From contig JAVTVJ010000371.1 in the NCBI GenBank assembly GCA_034509425.1, positions 1,054,001-1,118,000 of the forward strand: 64,000 bases of DNA. The letters run 5' to 3'. The notes beneath the pieces were generated by a model. That model worked only from the letters and a program-made list of their open reading frames with translations. It ran no database searches and was not told where the DNA came from. Origin of the DNA: Eopsaltria australis. Taxonomy: Eukaryota > Chordata > Aves > Passeriformes > Petroicidae. Of the stretch, positions 12,498 through 24,010 are shown in pieces; within the stretch, counting starts at the first letter, position 1; each line of letters begins with the position of its first letter. The position numbers and the translations under genes are program-made.

Positions 12498-12561
12498 ATT
12501 TGCATGGGCAAAAATTTGCATGAGCAAAACAAACAGTTGGTTAGCATTTGCATGTGCTGTT
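12498..12561 (+). repeat. 16-bp phased tandem array with three POU octamer sites
   Basis: Units are ATTTGCATGGGCAAAA (12498-12513), ATTTGCATGAGCAAAA (12514-12529), an unrelated 16-base stretch (12530-12545), and ATTTGCATGTGCTGTT (12546-12561). The exact octamer ATTTGCAT, bound by POU-domain factors, thus appears three times, at offsets 0, 16 and 48. The first two units differ at one base and arose by tandem duplication. The third keeps the same 16-base register. It could be a homotypic binding-site cluster in an enhancer or a chance microsatellite-like duplication. Confidence 0.7.
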
Positions 12562-14559
12562 TTAATAAAGTAAGGGAAGGGCTATTCTATGGCTACCTGC
12601 CAGAGGCTTTCCAGATCTGCTGTCCTCACAACACAGCTAAGCACAGCACAAGAGTTAGCTCAGGAGCTGGAAGGGTAGCTGAGAAGATGACCCACATATC
12701 ACCTCTTGGTCTTTGCTGTGTCCCTAAATACCTTCATAAAGCAAGCTGTGCTTCAGATTCCCAGGGGAGGAGAGGCTTTACTGACATGTGAGAACTTTGC
12801 CATTACTGTGAGTAACCTGAAAGTCCTATAGTATCAGAGGGAATTGTTTCAGAAAGGAATCAGGGACTCATTTCCAACACTTCTATACACAACCAAGCTG
12901 AATCTCAAGGAACACAAAACCTTGGTGCTGCAGACTCAGGCCCAGACTGTCCAAGATATTGGAATAATCAGGTCTTATCCTAATTTACAGAGCTGTCACA
13001 CATACTGTACGTGCACATCCAGCTCTACATCCAAGCCTAAGGAAGTACAGTTTTAAGTTTCAGTGTTCAACAGGCATGTCAGATGGAGCCAAGTCAGAAA
13101 CATTCTTCCTCCCCATGAAATGAAAATTTTGGCCTTCATCTTCAAAATATTTGAAAATCAAAACTTCTTTGAAGTAAACAAAAAACTCCACCAGTTTAAA
13201 TTACATGAAATACTTAGTTTTACTTATTCCAACCCACTTCTCTGGAATTCTTAGGCATCTTTAGTATCATTTTCTTTCTTTAGAAATAAAAAAAGAATGC
13301 TCTTGTATTGAAAAAACATGATTCCTTTAAGCAAGCAAGGAAGCAAGCAAACAAAAAACGTATCTCTGTATGTGTACACAGATGAAAAGTTCATCCAAAG
13401 CTTTTCTCCAGAACTTCCTATGCAGTCTTATATCAGCTTATGGTAAAAATCTGCATAGCAGAAAACTGACTTGAGGTACAGCCATTACACAAAATCCAAG
13501 ATGCAGAAGATCTGATATCCAGCCATATTTCACTCTCAAATGCACACTGGACTTAAAGCCAAGCTTGAAAATCTTGTTTCATGCCTGATTCATTTATGAA
13601 GCTTCACTCTAATTCAAAGCCTTATCACTCTCTAAACTCAGGTAAAAAAAAGAGCTCTGCTGTCATGCATATTTTTAGACAAATTATAACAGGGTCTTGC
13701 AATTTCCTTTGTTTTGTGGTGTCTGCACTGCTGATAGACACCAGCCCACACTGGCATCACTGCTGAGGTGTCCTAATACTTGTCTGAAAAATACTATTAA
13801 CTGCACATCACAGGCATTTGAAGTGCGTAAGAAAACCATAGACTTAATTACACTGGAGTACTGGTGTGATCTCACATGAAATTTGAGCTTCTGTTATTAA
13901 AAATAGGGAGATTGCATTTACTTAATGCTTCTTACAGTAAACCAGTCAATTCTAAACTTTCAAGATTGTATAATCAGACAAAACAATACTGGGGGGAAGA
14001 GGCTGTCTGTGGAATTTACTAGCACAAACATTTCAAGCAGCAAAAATTTGTTTATTCTGCTAAAAGAATATTCCTTGAATTACTATGGCATATGAAATAG
14101 CACAGCTAGTCAGACTGCACAGCGTAAAGACTCGGACTTGAAAAATTTGCAGAAAAGAGTGGCTGCCTTACCCTACTCCCAAAATATCCCAACATGTTCT
14201 GCATTTCAATCAGCTTTTAAATTCTTAGATTTTTTCTTAATGCTCCATAGCCATTACATCTACTCATCACACTTGGAACACTGTCTCCCTTTTCTATGAG
14301 CTACCTACTCCTAGGTCGAGAAGAATTTTGGTTTTGTCATTTCTCTTTTGTTATCCAAGACTTCCCTGTCTGAGCCTACAAAGTTTATCTGGGAAAAAAA
14401 AGGAGGAACTCTTCCACTTCCAAAACCACAGCCATGAAAAAAAGTGGACTGTGCTTGAACTAGGATCATGAATCCATGGCACTTGGCAACACCCAGATTT
14501 TAGATATGGAGCTGATTGACGCTCCTTGGAATGAATCACATCCAGAGGCACTGACATCC
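12562..14559. other. Noncoding DNA, no gene recognised
   Basis: No supported gene. A short AAGC-type simple repeat lies at 13329-13356. The open frames here are under 80 codons and partly antiparallel (13684-13875 versus 13697-13879). Confidence 0.55.
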
Positions 14560-14800
14560 CTATGGGTACCCCGGCACGTGCAGGTCTCCATTTAGAGGCA
14601 GTGGTAATGGCAGGGGCGGAGGGGGGAGGAATTAAATAACCTACCCAATCGTTCCCTAACCCTCAGAGTAGCAGAAGAGCTGTATTACACAACGCCATTA
14701 AACCGCCGCTTTGCTTGGAGAAAAGTAAAGCCACCCCCCTTCGTATCTCTTCCAGTGCCCACCAATGCTACTCCCACCCCCTCACTCTCTGGGATTTAAA
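14560..14800. promoter_or_regulatory. GC-richer block, candidate regulatory element
   Basis: The segment has a G-rich run (CAGGGGCGGAGGGGGGAGG near 14611-14629) that includes a GGGGCGGAG Sp/KLF-like box. A CpG-containing stretch, CGCCATTAAACCGCCGCTTT near 14693, follows. No known repeat or coding pattern. It may be an enhancer or weak promoter; inferred from composition and motifs only. Confidence 0.25.
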
Positions 14801-17800
14801 TTAGGGAAGGTGTGTACAAAGCACAATGATTTCCAGGCAAAGGCTTGCCAAGCATGCCTACCTCACAGAAATCCAGAAGTTTCCAGAAGGTAAAATTTTT
14901 TTCCAGGAGAAGAGTCTCAAATCTGCTCATGACACGAAACTGCCATGAGAACACACCAGCTGGACTCTGAAGACAAGGATGTTGAATCTTACTTCTGAAC
15001 TTTACAATTTACATATTTAGATTAGAAAAAAAGTTTAATTTTTGTATGTGTTACAATCAAAGATCTCTCCCAAGGGTAATGGGTCCAGCAGGAGTGTCAA
15101 ATCTTACTGTCTGCACCGTCAGAGCTTTTATGCAGCAATGTTTGCTGTTCATGATGCATTACTTCAGACCTTCACAACTGACTTTGACTTAGGTAAAAGA
15201 AAACCCTGTGTTCCCCATTTTTTGAGAATTAACTATGCCTAAGGCAGTGTGAGAAAAAAAGAATTCAGATTAAACTGTCTCACAGATGATTTTACTACAG
15301 TTGCTCCTTCCAGCAAAAAATGTGCAGTCACTCCAGTTGGACAGCAGCACTGCAGCTTGTAACACGCAAGGTAAAACTAAAATTGTCTGTTGAGGAGTGC
15401 ATTGAGGTAGTAGTATCCCACCTACAACCAAGTTCCCCTGAGTTATACTCATTTGAAAAGGGGAGAAGACCTTTAAGGTGGGCATGAATGGGGGAAAAAA
15501 TAATCTTCCAGTCTTCCTGAAAATTGGCATTTGAAAATTATGTTACCACATGGTCTTGCAAATCAGTATGGTTTTGACTCACAATCCCCCCATTACCAAA
15601 TTACAAAAAACCCAAAAGACAACCCAGAACGACACCTTAAGAGATTAAAAACAGAAGTAGCAGAATAACCTGAGAGGCAGGGCCACTCTTTGTGAAAGGG
15701 CACTCTTCAAAAAGTAGCTTCTGAAGCACACCTACACAATTCATACACTACTTTATTTAACGTTCCTTTTCATGTTTGCCCAGGTTCACGTCAAGGGTAC
15801 TGCAACCGAAGGTGTTTCCACAGCAAACTTTCATGTCCGCTGCAATTTTCCCTTTCAAATTCAATACAGTAAAATGAAATGAAGCAAAATGAAACAATCT
15901 TTATACACCAGTTCAGCAAGCATTCCCTAGACCTCATTGTGCTGCATCTCTCATCAGCTCTCATTTACTCAGACAAGACAGAAAAGATTTGCAGTTCCTA
16001 TTACATTTTCCCACCCTATTTCCCATTCTGTGTGTAATTTTTTTTCTTCAAATAATACTGATTGTGTCAACTGGAGGGGGAAAAAGAAAGAAAGAAAGAA
16101 ACAAGCACTCTTTGTATTCTCTCTGTAGTAATAAAATATATAAAAAAAAAGAATTCACAAGAAAACAGCTGAATTCCCAGTGCTTAGAAAACGGACCTGG
16201 CTACAGACAGACACATTCTACTTAGAGCAGCATCTCCCACTAAACTGTCAAAGTGTCAGAAAGAGTTGTGTGCACTTTTGTCACTGAATAAATGTGGAAC
16301 ATAGTGCATTTCCTACCAACTGAGAGTCAAAATCCTGGGAATTGCAATTTCATAGGGAGAGTAAGAAAAAAAAACAACAAGGGAAAAAAAAATTCTTTCA
16401 CATATCAGCAAGGTGATGCAAGACCAGGGTAGGCTGTTACTACTGGTATTGACTTAATTCTTTTTCTTTAAAGGAAATCAAACAGAATGTTTTAAAAGGT
16501 AGAAATAGTGAGACTTAAAATGAGTAAGTGAATTGGTAAGAGAAAGCAGAAATTCTAGCTTGCTTTGCAACCCACCTAAAGATGTCTGATTTTACAAGCA
16601 ACTAAATTCAAGCACATTTTTTGCTTTAAGCACATGCATGCTCTCACCGTAATCTTGAGAATAAAAGCACCCTTTTGCTTCCTGCTATGTTCTGCCTCAT
16701 ATACTAAACAATTTCCAGTGTTTGCAGTAAGTGAGGCAACTGGCTTTAAAGAAAACTAAAGAAATCTCTATTCCATCACAGATCAGGTCCATCAGTTGTT
16801 TTATGAGAAGACTGGTTCCCACCAAAACCAGTATGTGATCACATGACAATTGGAAAAGCACAGGGAAGCTGAATTAAGGTTGCTCTGTCAACTTCAGTTC
16901 TAGTGTTCAGAGATTTGACTTCAAGTGAATGAAATATAACTTAACTTTTTTTTCCATGCATTTAATTCCCTGAATTTTCAAACAGCCAAGTGAAAAAGAG
17001 AATCTGCTACATACCAGCATATTGGTGCTTTGTGGCCATCAACAGTATTGCAACCTGCAGAACCACCAGACAGACCTCTGCCTTTTGAGAGGCTTCATTA
17101 AGAAGCTCATCATCACAGTAGATCCTTCTTATTTTCATGGAACAGCCCTTGTCAGGGTGGTGAGATGCACAAGCATAGAGCAGAATAAAAAAAATCCTGC
17201 CACAAAGGTCATTCACTCGATTTCATTCCAAACCATGAAGACACAAGAACTCTTGGATGTTATGAGGATATTTTAGCATGGGCAAAACCAAATGTTTTCC
17301 TCTAGTACCAGATTTGTAAAAGGCCCACCTGAGGCAGAAGCAGCTCTCAAAACTTATGTTTAAAGCTACTAAAACTAATTAAAAATTGTTATATGTCAAT
17401 AAAGCTTATACTCAAATGAGAGTGGTTTCTATGATGGTAACTGCAAGGCAGAGAAACCTGTGTCTAATAAATGTAGATAAAGTGCATGAGAGAGCAGAAA
17501 GGAAAGTGCTACGCAATTTGGAACATCCAAAACATGTACTTTTACCTTACAGAAACACAACAGAGGCATGAGTTGAAGGAAAATTCCACCTAATAGGAGA
17601 AATGGTGACTGATTAAGCTAAACTCTTCCTACACATAAGTGATATTCAGGCAGCTATGTTCATTCAGTTTAGAGGACGAAAGCGTCTGCATCATTCCCCA
17701 AATCTTCTACACAATCCCACCGCCCTGGGGATTAAGATGCTGATAATAATAGTAAGTGAAAAAGGGAAGATTTTTTCAAAGACAGGGGAGAGAACTGTGA

Positions 17801-18529
17801 AACAGGAGCAGAGGAGCAGGAGGGGTCACAGCCAACAGGAATTTTGTCATCTGTTACAACCTGAGTCACTTCCTCCTGAGAGAAGACATCATCCTCATCA
17901 CCACTGAACAAACTGACAGTGTAGTCGAGTTATTTGTTAATTAGCTGAAAAGCTAAAGTAACTTGATTCTACCAGACAAATCCTATATGGTTTTCCTGGT
18001 GGACCTGAAGATCCTGCTTTACTAAAGTTCCTGCCACCACAGCCCCCTCTTTCACTGGGAGCACAAAGATAAATTCACTGCTTTGGAAGAAGGAGAAAAA
18101 CAAACCACCCACTATTCACCTGGTAGTGTTCATAACAGGCACTACCCTGACTGCACTCCCCAAACTGCACTGCTCCTGTAAATGTATACATTACAAACAT
18201 ACAGGTCTGGATTTTACAGTCAACAAACAGCAATACAAACAACCACCAGAGAATGTATAAACATTTGTAGGAGCAAAAATACTCAGACTGGCTGCACCAC
18301 ACACAGTGTTTATTTATCTCCCTTAAAGAAGATCAATGGGAGAAGACATTTGAAACAACTTTTTAAACAGTGTGTCACTTTGTGTTAGTTTATGTCAGTG
18401 GGGCTTCTTCCAAGTGCTTGTGTCACAGTAAGATATGGATATGTTTAGATAGTTTTCCTGTTTCTTTACTCCAGTCATGGCAGCCGGGCACTTGAGAACA
18501 GAGGGGAGAAGGGCTGCTAGTCTGACTGA
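14801..18529. other. Noncoding DNA with a GAAA simple repeat
   Basis: No gene recognised. A short purine microsatellite (GAAA units) lies at about 16080-16103. Open frames are at most 86 codons and have no known domain. Confidence 0.55.
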
Positions 18530-18960
18530 GTTACAGATTTAACATTTAGAATCTTTGCAGCTCAAAAGAAAATTGCTATGTATTTGTAACCTGAATGCAG
18601 GTCAGTAACTTAAAAAGGTCAGGCTGAACGTTTAAAATCGTATTGTCATTAATTCCCCACCAGCTCCCAGTTGTGTGAATGCCAATGAGCAGACTCAGCT
18701 CCTACTGGGCTGAGTAGCAGTTAGCCTGCACCTCTGAACATCAAGTCCCCAAGAAGATGCAAAAGCAGTTTTGAGGCGTTGACTTTATGCCATACAAGCA
18801 AATGACTTCCCTGTTCACTCAGGGCACACTTTTTCAAGCACAGAAGGCACAGATTTCCTTACTGGGGTTTCCTCATTTGTTGCTAACTCATTAGCTTCAT
18901 GTCAAGGCAACTGAGTTTTCTCCATCCACCTATTTCACTCTTTGGGAATACACGAACTAT
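18530..18960. promoter_or_regulatory. Possible conserved noncoding element
   Basis: Non-repetitive block without open frames. It contains GTCATTAATTCC near 18645 and a mixed-composition stretch from 18660 to 18900 that looks constrained rather than decayed. This is an impression of texture only. Confidence 0.2.
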
Positions 18961-19065
18961 TTTAGTGTCATCTTGCATTAACTTACATAGTATCACAAGA
19001 TTTGGTGATGTTTCTTAATAATACAATAATAGTATGCAGGACTTCTATAACCCCTTTAGTTCAGA

Positions 19066-19240
19066 GATATCAAAATACTTTGCAAACAACACACTTGCCT
19101 CACAAACCACCTCCACCGCATCAGGTACGTGTCATTAACCACGCTTTGCCATCAAGATAAACTAAAACACAGCAAGGCAATGCAATTTAGCAGGGCTACA
19201 AAGACAGCAGTAGGATTAGGAGCAGAATGTGAATTTTGCC
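19066..19240 (-). mobile_element. Degraded MIR-type SINE fragment
   Basis: Read on the plus strand the order matches a reversed MIR: ATACTTTGCAAACAAC (like 'gcactttacaaac'), then TCAGGTACGTGTCATTAACC, AACTAAAACACAGCAAGGCA (like 'aactgaggcacagagagg'), and CTACAAAGACAGCAGTAGG near the 5' box. Similarity is weak to moderate, so the call is tentative. Confidence 0.4.
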
Positions 19241-20809
19241 TTCTTAGATCCCTGATTCATCAGAATCTGAGACGGTGAAATTCAACTGAAGTTATGATTA
19301 TGTCTCAGGTAGATTTATATTTCTAAGATGCAAATACTACAGTGTGGGGTTTATGCTATTGGCCTCTCAAGGATCTTCTGACTCTACAGAAGCTTTTAGA
19401 TATTATGGGGAATTAACCACAGGAAAATTAAAACTTTTGAGTTTTCTTCTCTCAGGATTTGATTCTCACTTGAAAAGATGTGGATGCTCAGACAGAAAAG
19501 CATTCAGAGTTTCAGGACTTCGGTGTCTGGTGTCTCCCCCCACCAGTTAAGCTTATTTGCATCATATACTCCTCTCCCCCAGATCTAAGGCACTAGACTT
19601 GATGCTGGACCATTGGTTTGTCTAGATTTCTAACACCAGAAAGAATTTATATGAATAGATGAACATCTGTGACCATGTATTTAGTAGTAAAATTGTTTTA
19701 AAGATCGGTGTCCTGTGGAGTAGTCACAAAGCCAAGAAGCCAATATTAATTTTCAGGCTCTGGTTTAAGCCATATATTAGTGATGCTTTGCTTTACTTCC
19801 TACCCTAAATACACTTGAAGATTTGTCATGACTCCCCATAAGTTAGTACCTTCAATGCTTATTTTTCAATGAAAATTTCTCTTTCATTGCTGGTGCAGTA
19901 ACCTTCTAGTACTGATGGCCTTATATGAAGCAGTCTTTTGTTTTAATCACTTCAAAAACCTCTTAAGATCCTTTACCCGGGACTTTTATGAGCAAGTAGC
20001 TTTCTGCTCTGGGAGTGTCATCTCCATTACTATCTGAAAAAAGTAATGCTTATGTATCCCACACCAATACTGAAACATAATCAAATAAGGAATACTGGTT
20101 AGATATTAGACACCGAGCATAGAAACAGAGACACTGAATCTTCAGTAATTGTCAGGAGAACTTAGCTTAGTGAAAACAGATCTTGTTTCACAGGAATACA
20201 AAATTCTAGTTTATAATTTAGTGCTAAAGGGGAAGAAGAAACACAGCCTAACATATGTCCCACTGATAAGGCACCCTACATTCCTTCAGCTTTTAAAGGC
20301 ACTACACTGAAAGAAACACATTTTGTATGCGCATACAGGATCTTCAGCCATAATAACACATGAACAACTGCCATCCACGTTACATTATCACTATCCCACT
20401 TACCAGTGCTTAAAAGGTGACTCTGTTAGGTTGACCAAACTCCCTTAATTGGTGATTTTTCTAGTTGTGCACCCCGACCTATTAAGTGGGTGCACCTTGT
20501 ACCCTTGCCATTAAAAGACTCCCCTGCCATACATTTGCCCAAATCAGAGCACTCAAACTCCTCCAGAAATTATCCAACAGCATGAGCTGACTTGGAAAAA
20601 AAGTCCACCTTGCTGTGAAAGAAGAATTACCCCAGCAGAACTATCCCCTTCATGGCTTTCCTTTTTTTATTATTTACTTTTTAATGGAAGCAAAAACCCC
20701 TATCATCTCACCTACTCCTCTTTTAATAAGGAATGACTGCCGTGACTACCCCCATCTAGAACCACCATTCACTGCCAGCACCTCTGCTCTCCTCGTGTGC
20801 TTAGAGAAT
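19241..20809. other. Noncoding DNA, no gene recognised
   Basis: No gene recognised. A short inverted repeat, GTGCACC / GGTGCAC (20467-20473 and 20489-20495), lies in a stretch with a vaguely LTR-like look, but no LTR boundaries could be set. A single octamer occurs at 19555-19562. Confidence 0.5.
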
Positions 20810-20884
20810 AACTGATTAGCACTTTGCATAATTAACCTGATTAGCACTGTGCATAATCAAACTGATTAGCACTTTGCATAATTA
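20810..20884 (+). repeat. 25-bp tandem repeat, three copies
   Basis: Three consecutive units of exactly 25 bases (20810-20834, 20835-20859, 20860-20884). Units 1 and 3 are identical; unit 2 differs at three positions. Each holds a TGATTAGCAC box and a TTTGCATAATTA or close variant (GTGCATAATCA in unit 2), which combines an octamer-like POU half-site with a homeodomain TAAT core. It may be a minisatellite or a homotypic regulatory array. Confidence 0.85.
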
Positions 20885-20885
20885 A

Positions 20886-20913
20886 AAAGAAATAATAATA
20901 ATAACAATAATAA
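20886..20913. repeat. AAT-type simple repeat
   Basis: A short imperfect trinucleotide run (AATAATAATAATAACAATAA) directly after the 25-bp array. Confidence 0.75.
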
Positions 20914-23559
20914 GCAGTAGGTAATAGCAAAAGCTGCTAGTCCCAATGCCTGTTTGTTAGCTCTAGGATTAGTTTAGTGTGGCATATTTTATTTCTTAAA
21001 ACTGTTCCTTTAAAGATGCACAAGCTCCTGAGAGGTACAGCTTTAAAAATTCTCATTTACTATCAAGATCACTAGTGAAAAAAAATTAGTTGTTCCACTA
21101 TTACAACTTATGATTTCTTGTGCCTCCCACTGCTGAAGCTGAAGACATTAACAGGATGGATGCCTGATCTGATGCACCAGGGGTCTGGTTCCCATATCTG
21201 TCTACAGTGCTGCTATTGGATTCATCATCATAGGATACAGAAGTCTCACATCTTTTAATGCATATATATGCTTGCAACGTACTTCAAGAGTAGGAAAGCT
21301 GTATTATTGTTATTGTTGAGATGGATAAGGTAGCAAGATGCATTCCTCAGAAGTAGGTAGGCACTGAATTCTCTCCTGCCCTGAACAATTATTCCAGACC
21401 ACAGGAAGCATGGGAAGGAATATGGAACTAATCAGATCCCTGCCCCTAAGCCTGCATCACTCTTCCTCTATTTGAGTATCACTCATCTATATGTATTTTT
21501 TGCAAGCTGATCAAGACTGTGAGAGACAGAAGGTACTTTGTTTGCTAGCCTGTCCCATGTCCAGTGTAAATCTCCCAAATAGGGTTTCAGGATAAACCAC
21601 CACCTCCCAAAATCTGAAGAATGTGCATAACTACACCCAGCTAGACTGCAAACTCTGTGTAAACATCCATGTTAAATGCCTGCATCACTAATGACTCAGT
21701 TCAATGCCAGGAAGCCTAGAAGAGTGGTGCCCTAAGTGAGCCAGTACATCACCAACATTTTCTGCTTGCTAACATCCCTCATCCCTCCTAGTCACCAGTA
21801 TATCCCATGTTACTCCTCACTTTAACCTCATCTCTCTCTAGCATCTTTATATTACAGCTCAGATTTCCTTTGCATTTCTCACAATCTTCACCTTATACAT
21901 TCTATTTTGCCTTCAAGAGTACTTGAAACATTCACTGCCAAACCTCCACCACATCCTTACAATCACCCTGCCTACACTTCCCACTGGGGAGAAGACACGT
22001 TACAGCTTCTCTGCTGACTGCTCAGCCAGGGTGGTGGGGACACTGGGCAGCTGGGGGTCAGCTTGTTCTGAATGATCAGTCTGACTGCTCTTTAGCTGTC
22101 CAGAAAGGAATGCAGTGCCCAGACTGCTCAGATGCAGCACACTGCATGGACCTGCCCTAGAACTGTGGCAAAAATACTTCCACTCTGTCCAAGCTTCCCT
22201 TGTAAGATCTCTCTCATAAAATAAGCCAATCAGAAACTGAGGGATGGAAATGGCAATAAGATACTTATCAGAATTAGCTGGAAAGGAACTACCCATGCAG
22301 AGAGGTCTCTCCATCACCCTAGGCTAAAGAACCCATATGAACAACAAAGGGTGCAGAGCTAGTTACTCACGACACAAGTTGTTTAGTTTCACTGAAAAAG
22401 TGTTGCTGTAGAGATTTCTCAAGTCCAAATGTTCCTGGGGAAGGTAGTTCCAGTAATTCTGGGAAGCAAGCCAATTCTTTGGCTTTATATGTAAATATTT
22501 AAACAACATTATTTTTATATACATCTATTTTATACACATATACATATATGCCTTTAGACTTCCAGACTTGCAAAACCGCAACAGAAAAAATAGGCAAGTT
22601 GACATACAGCTATTGTCTCCGCCTGAAACCATGCTAACTGACCATCAGAAACAAAATACAACAAGGACTTCAAGATAACTGAGCCATATCACCTTTGTAT
22701 ACTGGTCCACCCAAACAGAAGTGATGAAAGAGAAGGAGTAGAAATTCAAAAAGTAGAGAGAGAAAAGTCTCAAATTTCATCTCCTTAGAAGTGGTAAGAA
22801 AATAAGGTTCATCTAAATCTTTCAGAACCTAGACGGATACAAGGGCTCCATCCACAGGTGTGGAATCTCCAGTTTTGGATGACACAAAGCTGCACATTCC
22901 AAGCATTTAAGTGTTATAACACCTGACAGTAAAGCTGCAACTTGATGTTTAGAAAGGTCACTGCTGCTTCAGGCTTAAATCAGGTCCATACCTTAAAAGG
23001 GATAACTTGGCAGAAAATACAAGTGAAAGAATGGAAATGCAGCTGGCACTGAGATTTGGTGAATAAATAAAATGGGAAAAAAATAAGGCTTTAAAATTGT
23101 TGAGGAGGGGGTTGATAAAATGGAGGAAGATGATTTAGTGAGAAAAGGTATCCAGTCAGAGCATACGATGAATAAATCAGTCTGTGAAAATAAAATTTAC
23201 CAAATGAATTCCACCTCTATCTACTCAGTAAGCAGAAAACACACCCTAGTGCAAGGTACACGTATGTAAATTCACAGCTACATGATTTAAAGAAACAAAA
23301 TACTTACGAATACAATACTTATATGTCTGTATGTATAGCACAGCCAGTGAGTTTTAACAACACAGTAGTGCACATACATAAAAAAACACACAGAAAACAG
23401 GACCAAGAGTAGGGCAAGCCTTTTAGAAAATATTTTAATGGCTTTATAAAAAGCCTTCACCCAAAGTTTGAGGGGCTTTTGCAATCTTACATTTTTCTAT
23501 TGCAAAATACACCTGCTTTCTTCTCTTTTTTCCCCCTAAACTAAATATTTCTTCCATCT
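20914..23559. other. Noncoding DNA, no gene recognised
   Basis: No gene recognised. The 105-codon minus-strand frame at 22000-22317 has no domain I know and no splice context. Confidence 0.55.
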
Positions 23560-24010
23560 AATGACTCTCTTTATTAGACAGCATCTAATTTGCATACATT
23601 TACATACAATTTAACTGCTAGCTTGTGAGAACAAAGAAATGGCTCTGTATTGCATTGAAGGACAATACTCAGAAAGGAAGGTATAAAAACCAGCTAGCTC
23701 GGTGGCTGTATATTCTCTTTGTTTCAGAAATACTAGGAGTTTTAAACACACTACTTAAAGGGTGAAAAAGATTATTTCATCAAACAATGAAAAAAGATAC
23801 AGTGCAGCTTCCTTTTAACGCATTCTCTCTCTGGCCTGGTTAATGGGATTTAAGGGTCCAATATTTCTTTGCTTTCTTCTGTTTCTTTTATTAGAACTGA
23901 TGGATTTAATTCTGTCACATATTTTACTTCATATTTTATTCCTATAACAATCTATGCTGAAGTTCAGCTCCAATGCTAATTCAATACTATCTTCCTTTCC
24001 TTGCAGCCAG
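23560..24010 (+). promoter_or_regulatory. Weak promoter-like arrangement followed by a splice-acceptor-like site
   Basis: An exact octamer ATTTGCAT at 23588-23595 lies about 87 bases upstream of a TATA-like TATAAAAA at 23682-23689. Further on, TATCTTCCTTTCCTTGCAG ends at 24006 and reads as a strong 3' splice site. What follows is open for only about 20 codons. Each motif is common in AT-rich DNA, so the arrangement could be chance. Confidence 0.2.

Noticed and set aside
20420..20600. Possible solo LTR beginning TGTTAGGTTGACC
   Set aside because: No matching end, no target-site duplication, no polyadenylation or TATA arrangement that I can place; the inverted GTGCACC pair is too short to decide.
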